From Ceratopteris richardii (lineage: Eukaryota > Streptophyta > Polypodiopsida > Polypodiales > Pteridaceae), in the NCBI GenBank assembly GCA_020310875.1, contig CM035430.1, positions 103,273,431 through 103,337,430 of the forward strand: a stretch of DNA of 64,000 nucleotides, read 5' to 3'. How positions within the stretch are numbered: the stretch's first letter is position 1; the number at the start of each line of letters is the position of its first letter. The position numbers were made by a program, and so were the translations under genes. Below, one piece after another: positions 11,103 to 18,075 of this stretch. The notes under the pieces were generated by a model. That model was not told the DNA's origin. It ran no database searches and saw nothing but the letters and a program-made list of their open reading frames with translations.

Positions 11103-11525
11103 TTCCATACTGTGTCAGGAAATACTGAGAATTGAATTGCTTCATATTCCTTGGCAAGCAACATCTGGTAACTACACCAAGCTGAGTTTCACATATTCTC
11201 TTTAGCTCGCCATATGCAGGAGTCTTCTCCTCCATAACTACCTTGTGCAGATATCTCCTTGGATGCTCTGGTACCTGAAGTAGTTAAGCATCACTCAAGT
11301 TGCGGTCCTTCAAGCTCTTCATTCCTACCATGGTAAGAGAAAATCATAGTTGTAGATGCCATGTTCATGCCAAATGCTTGTCCTCTACCAGAGAAGGCAG
11401 CAATAATCTCACTGCTGGCCGAGACACACTTCTATCCAAATTGATAAATGCCTAGTAATCAACAGTTCCACCTTCAACTAAGCATGACTCATTCATGTTT
11501 CATAAGCCAAACCTGGGAACAAGCT
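11103..11525 (-). pseudogene. AGO: Argonaute MID-domain fragment carried by Gypsy-B
   Basis: Minus-strand translation gives YGELKRICETQLGVVTRCC, then NSQYF, almost the signature YGDLKRICETELGIVSQCC...KQYF of plant Argonaute MID domains. Upstream in the same frame is LVEGGTVDY-AFIN, matching the (M/L)VEGG.V..WACIN segment before MID in plant AGO1/AGO5-type proteins. About 140 codons of homology run in the expected order. Argonautes bind the small-RNA 5' end with MID. The binding Tyr and Lys are recognisable here, and the usual Gln of the QCC motif is Arg. The piece is not open: it has several in-frame stops and at least one frame change, so it is a host-gene fossil. N, PAZ and PIWI parts are not seen. 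It lies in the same orientation as gag and pol. The call rests on motif recognition, with no search run. Confidence 0.85.
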
Positions 11526-11538
11526 CTCTCCCACTTCC

Positions 11539-11564
11539 TTTTTTTTTTTTTTTTTTTTTTTTTT
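11539..11564. repeat. 26-base T run
   Basis: Homopolymer T on the plus strand (A on the minus strand), beside the Argonaute fragment on its 5' side in sense orientation. A retrocopy poly(A) tail would lie on the 3' side, so this does not mark one. Confidence 0.8.
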
Positions 11565-11631
11565 GAGAAAAAGGATATCACAAAACAAGAACACAAAAGT
11601 TAGTATCAATAGAAATGTTCGACATATGTCA

Positions 11632-11745
11632 CTGTGCTCTTGTGCATGGGATTCTCAAGTGTGTCTATGCACGGCCGTGTAATGTGGCCCTATATTAATG
11701 CATACTTTGGAAATGCATGACCTAAATGGTGCAAAAGACAGGGTT
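11632..11745. repeat. Direct repeat copy 2 flanking the captured segment
   Basis: Partner of 10612-10735, in the same orientation. It lies between the end of pol and the T run. Confidence 0.7.
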
Positions 11746-11788
11746 GTGCAAGGAGCACATGGTTGTTGCTCGTTCGAGGCTTTCGATG

Positions 11789-14700
11789 TTATTTGTGGAG
11801 GTTGATGCCGACCTTGGTGGAGGTATCCATTGAGTCTCGAACTGATGTAATCCTCCTTATTGGAGTCCATTTTAGAACATCATTTGGCACTGTAGAGGTC
11901 ACTTCAGGCGTCTTTCTCTTTGGATGCTTTCTGAACTGTGGTATCCAGTGTGGTTGATGCTTTGGTTCGGTGGAGGCTACTTGCACTTTTGGCTTCCAAA
12001 CCCATATCCTTTTTGCATGTCTTCCTACTAATGTTGAAGAGCTGATTTGATCTTCCTTTGGTCTCTGTACGTGGTTCTTACCCTTTTCTCTTTGTGGCTT
12101 CTTTGTTGAAACCTTTTGCATGTGGGAGAACAAAGGTTGTTGTGGGTGTAGGATCTTCTTAGGTACCCACATCTGTAATTGCCCTTGTTGAGTTGCAGCT
12201 AACTTCTTAGGCACCCAAACTTGTTGGATATCTTGTGATGGAGCTTGTCTGAGCTGCTTCCTTCGTCTTCTGGCCTGGTTAGTGTGCATGGATGGGATTT
12301 GTGGGGGTAAGGCTGGTGGTTGCTCTCCTTTGCGTACCCAGATCTGCTTCATGCCCGGAACCGCTTTTTTATCGAATGGTGTCTTTCTATTTGATGTAGC
12401 AGTTGTCGTGAACGGTTGTGTTTGCTTGTGTGGTGGGCTCACTACTGTGGCTACTTGAGTCTTTGGAGAAGAAGAAAGATCCACCCGCCTTCGAACCTGG
12501 TCTTCCACGATTGACTCCTTCTGCATCATAGAGCTTTTGACACATACAACATCTTCTTTCATATGATTAGTCTTGGAAGAACTAAGAGAGTGTGTGGTGC
12601 CATGATCTAGGAGCATGCAGTTCTCTAATTCTAATGTAATGCATTGTTCATGTACCCAAACTTGAAGAATTTGACTTCTTAGGTTTAAGTTAACTGCATG
12701 GTCATAGATCCAATCTTGACCCAAGACAAGTGGTTCTGTAAGGTTCTCATCTTGACATACTAGCGCTTTGACTTTCATTGGAACATCTTGAAGGTAGATG
12801 GGAAGTTCCACCTCGCCCAAACAAGGGGTTTCCACACCTCCAAATCCTATGAGATAAGCTTCTATGGGATTGATGTTCAACCCCAAGTCTTGGCAGTAGG
12901 AAAGTCTAACTGCACTACTTGCTGCACCTGAGTCAATCAATGCTTTCACCGTCCTTGCACCCTTCCCTTGTCCTATCTCTATGGTCACAAAGGGTCTTCG
13001 GTCAATGACCTGAGAAGTCGCAATGCCTGACTTTTGACACATATCCATGTGATATTTTGGGGCTTTTGAGTTGACATCTAGGCCTAATCGCCTTAACTTA
13101 TTTCGCCTAATACGCTCTCTGGCCTCTACCTGTGCTTCTTCTCTCACTCTTAACTCTTCTTCTTTTTGCTTCTTAGCAGTGTTGAGTCTCATTAGCATAT
13201 CCTCAGTAAGAGGTTCTTGATATAGCTTGACTCTGCAGCCACTAATATAGTTTGGCAAGATATCTCCTTCTAGAGTGGCCAACTGAACTGCACCACTAGT
13301 GGAAATTCTATTAATGATCATGGGTCCATATCCTCTTTTTTCCAACTTACGGGCATGTTGTTTTAGTGTGTATACCAACACTAGATCTCCCTCTTTCAAT
13401 CCCTTATCCTTGATGTGTGCATCAAAGTATGCCTTTTGCCTCTTCTTTGCAGCGTAGATGCCTGCTGCCGCTCGTAGCCTCGTTTCACCCAAGCGTTCGA
13501 GATCAAAGATCCTAGAGGACAATTCATGCCCATTCCACTCATACTCTTGTGCTACTTTTAAGGCAGGGATTAAGAAATCTAATGGTAGCACAGCGTTCTG
13601 TCCGAAGACCATCTGAAATGGGGTGGCGTTGAGTACCGTTTTGTAGGCAACTCGATAAGCCCAAACAGCATGATGAAGTTGTTTGTCCCAATCAGAGCGT
13701 TTATTATTCACCAGTTTTGTCAATACGTTACAGAGGATCTTATTAGTACTCTCGGCTTGTCCGTTGGCTTGTGGATGATAGGGGGCGGATTTCTTATGTA
13801 TCACCAAGAATTCTTGGAGAAGATTTTCAATGACTTCATTCAAGAAGTGTGTGCCTCTATCGCTCACCAACTCTATTGGTAGTCCATATCTCGTGAACAC
13901 ATTCTCGAATAAGAACTTAGCCGTAGTCTGAGCATCATTCTTTGTTGTGGCTTTGACTTCTACCCACTTTGTAAGGTAATCTGTGGCTACAATGATGTAC
14001 TCTGCATGGGAGTTTCTAGCTGGGGGGTTAATAGGACCTATGAAGTCTATGCCCCACTTCAAAAATGCACGTCCTCCCATCATTGGCCTCAAGGGCATCT
14101 CGTCTTTTCTCACTGGATATTGTGCACGTTGGCATGTGTCACATTTCTTCACATAGGTATGTGCATCCATATGAAGAGTGGGCCACCAAAGTCCTGAGAA
14201 TAGAATGGTCTTGATCACTCGGTCAGGACCAAAATGTCCACCTGCAACACCGCTGTGTGCAGTTTCTAAGACTTTCAAATAATTTGATTCGTGAACGCAC
14301 AGTCTTAAGTAACCATCTTTGCCTCTTCGGTATAGGTTGTCTCCTACTAGGGCATAGCCTTGAGCCTCTTGCTCCATGCTTCTTCTTCTTGCTAGACTAG
14401 CCTCTTTGGGTAATTTTCCCGATCTCATAAACTCTACCAATGGAGCACTCCAATCTGGAATTAATGACACTTGATAAAGGGTCGCATGCTCCACTGGGGG
14501 TCTCTCTCTCCACCTTGGACAATTCTTAATCCACTCATGTATTTCTTTGTCCATGCTAGGCCAATACACTCCTAAACGCTTTAGATTCTGCAATGTTCGT
14601 TGTTTAGAATAGTGATTTCCTAGCAATCCTTCATGAGCTTGCTGCAACCAACTATTATGTTCATCATCCTCGACACAACAAGCTAATACGCCCTCCGTAT

Positions 14701-17700
14701 CTTGTTTGTACATGCTTCCTGCTAATATGTGATATTTTTGTGATTTTACAATTTCTTCTTGTGATGTTTTCACATTCTTATTTGCAGGGCCAAAGGTTAG
14801 GACTGGTACCAACTTATTTGCCCATTTAGGAACAACTTCTAAATTGAACAGATAAGCATCACGTAATTCGTCAGACACTCCTTGCGGTGACTCTCCTGAA
14901 GTGATGCGAGAAAGGTGATCTGCCCGAAGGTGGGTTCTACCTTTCCTGACAACAACTTCAAAGTCATATTCCATTAGTAAGAGGAACCATCTTACTAAGC
15001 GTCCAGTATTGCAAGGTTTATTGACCAAATATAACAAAGCTTGATGATCAGTGAAAAACTTGAACTTGTTGGCCAATAAATAGTGTCTAAACTTCTTCAC
15101 AGCATATACCATGCCTAAGCCCTCTCGCTCAGTTGTGGTATAGTTCCGTTCAGCTGCAGTGAGCTGTCTACTAGCATATGCTATGGGCAAATCTAAGTTT
15201 CCTTCACTTGTGGGTTGTGCTAGCACACATCCTATGGCATGATTGGATGCATCCACATGGACATGGAATGGTTTATTCCAATCAGGAGTGGTGAGTATTG
15301 GTGCCGTGCACAAACGTTTCTTCAGTTCGTTGAAAGAATTCTCGCATTCGTCGTTCCACTCAAAATTAGACAACAAGGCATAAAGGGGTCTAGCTATGAT
15401 CGCGTACATGTGGATAAACCTACGGTAGTATCCACAATGGCCCATAAAGGCTTGTACCTCTTTAATATTCCTTGGCCTTGGTAGCTCCGCTATGGCTCGT
15501 ACCTTATCTTCATCTGTTGAGATTCCATTCTTAGAAACAATATGACCTAAGATTTTACCTTGACGCACCATAAACACACACTTTTCTGGGTTTAGACACA
15601 CTCGATATTCTCTACACTTGTTGAAGATTTGTCTGAGCTCAGGGATGTGAACCCTTCTTTCTTGGGAATGAGCACATAAATCATCCACATACACTTCTAA
15701 GCTCTTTCGCAAGAACTCTTTGAAGACATGACACATGAGCCTTTGGAATGTTGCAGGTGCATTGGTGAGCCCAAATGGCATCACCCGAAATGCAAAGATT
15801 CCCCACTCTGTAGCAAAAGCTGTTTTGTGTTGATCTTCTGGGGCAATGGCTACTTGATTGTAACCTGAAAATCCATCAAGGAAGCTATAAACTTCCTTGC
15901 CTGCAACATGCTCCAATAGGTGTTCTGTGATTGGAAGTGGATAACTATCTCTAATCGTAGCGGCATTAACTTTTTTAAGGTTAATACACACTCGCAACTT
16001 CCCGTTCTTCTTGGGTACCACAACAATGGGGGACACCCATTCGGTATGCTCAATCTCATAGATGAATCCAGCCTCAATCAACCTATCAATTTCTTCTTTG
16101 ATTTTGGCTGCATAGGTATCATTATATGTGTAGGGCTTCTGTTTGGTGGGCTTAGCATCAGCAGTCATGGGGATAGTATGAGAGCAAATTCTTGGATCTA
16201 CCCCTTTCAAGTCTCTATAGTGCCATGCAAACACATCCCTATATTCCCTTAACAGAGCTATGAGCTCCATTTCTTCTCTTGCACTTAGGTCATCTCCTAT
16301 ATATGTGCATCTCTCTTCATTCTCTTCAATGGTCACTACAATCTTCTTGGTCTTTTCTTTATTATCATATGATTCTCCTATGATGGCCTCTCTCTTAGGC
16401 ATTCGTACCAAAATTTTGCGGTCGTCAACTTCATATTTCTTGAAGTTTTCTGGTACTTCAAACAATGATTCCTCCTTTTCTTGTTTCACTGCTTTTCTTT
16501 TCTTTTTCTTTTGACTACTCTCACTTCCATCCTTTGAGTTTACTGTTTTAATACTTGCGAGAGGTTCTTCTTCTTTCTGGGTGAACACTCCTATATCTTC
16601 TAGATAGTGCTGCTCTGAGTTAAAGCAACTATCCATCACAATAGACTCCAGATCATCGTCATTCTCTTCTTCTTCTATGACATCACTAGGGTCACATTCT
16701 TCTAGCAAGGGTTGACACATGAACACTGAGATATCATAACCCTCCTCATCACAATGAGGTGTCCACTGTTCCTCATTGACAGCAATGTCCATGGTGGCTA
16801 AGATTTCTGGCCAGCCATGAGGCTCAAACTCCTCATCTGGAAAGATCATCGGTGTGTAGGCTGGGTCTCTAACTGGTCTATCTCCTAGTGAAGTTCCTTC
16901 TTCCCTTGCCTTTAAACGTTTTTCCTCTTCCTTTGCGACTTTGCACATCCACAAATGAGTATCTTCATGCAGCCATGATGGATCATGTGAACTTTCAGAA
17001 TGCACAGAGATGGAATCTTCTTTCACTTTGTGGATAGAATTCCACTGTAGGGGTGGTACATCTCTGAAGGTGTAATCCTTCAAATTGACCTTGGTGGTAA
17101 CCCCTAAGTGCTGTAAGTACAAGGAGTTAGTTCCCCAATCCTGTACTATTTGCAATTGTCGTAGGAAGGGTCTTCCTAGGATCATCTCATAGACATTATT
17201 TTTCTCAAAGTCACATATAGCAAATGTGTGCTCAAACTCTACACCACAAGTGGTTAGAGTGATCCCTTCTAGCAATCCTAGAGGTCTTTCAAAATGACCA
17301 TCAGCCATTTGAAGCTTCTTTCTAGTTGGTCTTAATGTGGGCTTGCCCCATTGCTTCCACAAGGAGGTGGTCGCAATAGCAACACCAGCACCTGAATCTA
17401 TGATTGCTTTGGTTGTGTAACCTTGGTAGGTGATTGGAAGATAAGTATTACCTTCTTCACCCTCACACATGTCCCCTATTTTGTCTAGAGGTATCTCTGG
17501 TACCCTTTGCTTAGAGCCTGCTTTTGGCATATTGGACTCAAGTTCTGGGACCTGATCCTTCACATGATTCCATAACTCAGGTTTTGCTTTGAGCAACTCT
17601 TCTACAGTGAGATGACACTGAACCTTAGTGTTCTTCACGACATCCGTGTTCCTTGGAACCACTGAGTCTTCATTTCTTACTAGTATTGTGGGAGCTCTAA

Positions 17701-18058
17701 TCTGGAGTGATTCAGATTCCCATGGGCCTGGAAATTGAGGCAGTTCTTCTAAGGTATTAGATTCAAAATCTAATCTTTCGTCTTCTTGTTCTGCTTCATC
17801 TTCGTAAATAGATGGAATGTCTTGGGGAAATTGATCATGAAGATCATCAATCTCAGGAATAGGAGGGGAATTACCCTTCTCCTTGGCCCATTTCTCCTCT
17901 TGTATTTCCCGCAAGAACTCTTGAGAGTACTGTTGAATAGAAGGAGGTATTCCAGCATCCGTGGAATTAGGAACATAAGCTCCCCTTGGTGGTGAGCTTC
18001 CTCTTTCAATAACTGGTTGAGCCTGTGGAGGTAGAGAAACTTGTGGTTTGTTTACCAA
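11789..18058 (-). CDS. pol: Gypsy-B pol polyprotein, 2089 aa, with two protease-like domains
   Basis: Open Ty3/Gypsy pol. In order: acidic N-terminal region; aspartic protease 1 (IIDSGAG with Asp221, ILGRPF 294-299); reverse transcriptase about 650-850 (FLDGFSGYNQ, VMPFGLTNAPATFQ, catalytic YVDD 790-793); RNase H about 930-1050 (VDAS with Asp936, FFTDHQALLYLV); an H2C2-like segment 1137-1185; integrase with H2C2 1268-1310 (CDTC) and catalytic Asp1338, Asp1400, Glu1436 in D-35-E spacing; a second retropepsin-like domain 1690-1790 (ALIDSGA with Asp1709, LVLGQDWI 1777-1784); and a basic tail to 2089 with repeated WVPKK-type motifs. Usual plant Gypsy pol ends soon after integrase, so about 450 extra residues are present. 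No chromodomain is seen. Gag is the separate ORF just upstream. How pol is expressed relative to gag is not evident. Confidence 0.95.
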   Translation of the reverse strand: MVNKPQVSLPPQAQPVIERGSSPPRGAYVPNSTDAGIPPSIQQYSQEFLREIQEEKWAKEKGNSPPIPEIDDLHDQFPQDIPSIYEDEAEQEDERLDFESNTLEELPQFPGPWESESLQIRAPTILVRNEDSVVPRNTDVVKNTKVQCHLTVEELLKAKPELWNHVKDQVPELESNMPKAGSKQRVPEIPLDKIGDMCEGEEGNTYLPITYQGYTTKAIIDSGAGVAIATTSLWKQWGKPTLRPTRKKLQMADGHFERPLGLLEGITLTTCGVEFEHTFAICDFEKNNVYEMILGRPFLRQLQIVQDWGTNSLYLQHLGVTTKVNLKDYTFRDVPPLQWNSIHKVKEDSISVHSESSHDPSWLHEDTHLWMCKVAKEEEKRLKAREEGTSLGDRPVRDPAYTPMIFPDEEFEPHGWPEILATMDIAVNEEQWTPHCDEEGYDISVFMCQPLLEECDPSDVIEEEENDDDLESIVMDSCFNSEQHYLEDIGVFTQKEEEPLASIKTVNSKDGSESSQKKKKRKAVKQEKEESLFEVPENFKKYEVDDRKILVRMPKREAIIGESYDNKEKTKKIVVTIEENEERCTYIGDDLSAREEMELIALLREYRDVFAWHYRDLKGVDPRICSHTIPMTADAKPTKQKPYTYNDTYAAKIKEEIDRLIEAGFIYEIEHTEWVSPIVVVPKKNGKLRVCINLKKVNAATIRDSYPLPITEHLLEHVAGKEVYSFLDGFSGYNQVAIAPEDQHKTAFATEWGIFAFRVMPFGLTNAPATFQRLMCHVFKEFLRKSLEVYVDDLCAHSQERRVHIPELRQIFNKCREYRVCLNPEKCVFMVRQGKILGHIVSKNGISTDEDKVRAIAELPRPRNIKEVQAFMGHCGYYRRFIHMYAIIARPLYALLSNFEWNDECENSFNELKKRLCTAPILTTPDWNKPFHVHVDASNHAIGCVLAQPTSEGNLDLPIAYASRQLTAAERNYTTTEREGLGMVYAVKKFRHYLLANKFKFFTDHQALLYLVNKPCNTGRLVRWFLLLMEYDFEVVVRKGRTHLRADHLSRITSGESPQGVSDELRDAYLFNLEVVPKWANKLVPVLTFGPANKNVKTSQEEIVKSQKYHILAGSMYKQDTEGVLACCVEDDEHNSWLQQAHEGLLGNHYSKQRTLQNLKRLGVYWPSMDKEIHEWIKNCPRWRERPPVEHATLYQVSLIPDWSAPLVEFMRSGKLPKEASLARRRSMEQEAQGYALVGDNLYRRGKDGYLRLCVHESNYLKVLETAHSGVAGGHFGPDRVIKTILFSGLWWPTLHMDAHTYVKKCDTCQRAQYPVRKDEMPLRPMMGGRAFLKWGIDFIGPINPPARNSHAEYIIVATDYLTKWVEVKATTKNDAQTTAKFLFENVFTRYGLPIELVSDRGTHFLNEVIENLLQEFLVIHKKSAPYHPQANGQAESTNKILCNVLTKLVNNKRSDWDKQLHHAVWAYRVAYKTVLNATPFQMVFGQNAVLPLDFLIPALKVAQEYEWNGHELSSRIFDLERLGETRLRAAAGIYAAKKRQKAYFDAHIKDKGLKEGDLVLVYTLKQHARKLEKRGYGPMIINRISTSGAVQLATLEGDILPNYISGCRVKLYQEPLTEDMLMRLNTAKKQKEEELRVREEAQVEARERIRRNKLRRLGLDVNSKAPKYHMDMCQKSGIATSQVIDRRPFVTIEIGQGKGARTVKALIDSGAASSAVRLSYCQDLGLNINPIEAYLIGFGGVETPCLGEVELPIYLQDVPMKVKALVCQDENLTEPLVLGQDWIYDHAVNLNLRSQILQVWVHEQCITLELENCMLLDHGTTHSLSSSKTNHMKEDVVCVKSSMMQKESIVEDQVRRRVDLSSSPKTQVATVVSPPHKQTQPFTTTATSNRKTPFDKKAVPGMKQIWVRKGEQPPALPPQIPSMHTNQARRRRKQLRQAPSQDIQQVWVPKKLAATQQGQLQMWVPKKILHPQQPLFSHMQKVSTKKPQREKGKNHVQRPKEDQISSSTLVGRHAKRIWVWKPKVQVASTEPKHQPHWIPQFRKHPKRKTPEVTSTVPNDVLKWTPIRRITSVRDSMDTSTKVGINLHK

Positions 18059-18075
18059 CTGCTCTAATCGTTCTA

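Larger units (their letters stand above)
10338..11788 (-). other. Gypsy-B post-pol region (captured and unassigned sequence)
   Basis: About 1.45 kb between the end of pol and the polypurine tract. Gypsy-C and F hold a large third ORF in this position. Here there is no long ORF. The region contains two degenerate direct repeats (10612-10735 and 11632-11745), a 26-base T run (11539-11564) and an Argonaute-like fragment (11103-11525). The remainder, such as 10786-10998, matched nothing I recognise. Confidence 0.7.

Noticed and set aside
11539-11564. T run as the poly(A) tail of a retrocopied Argonaute mRNA
   Set aside because: Read in the Argonaute sense direction the A run lies upstream of the fragment, not at its 3' end.
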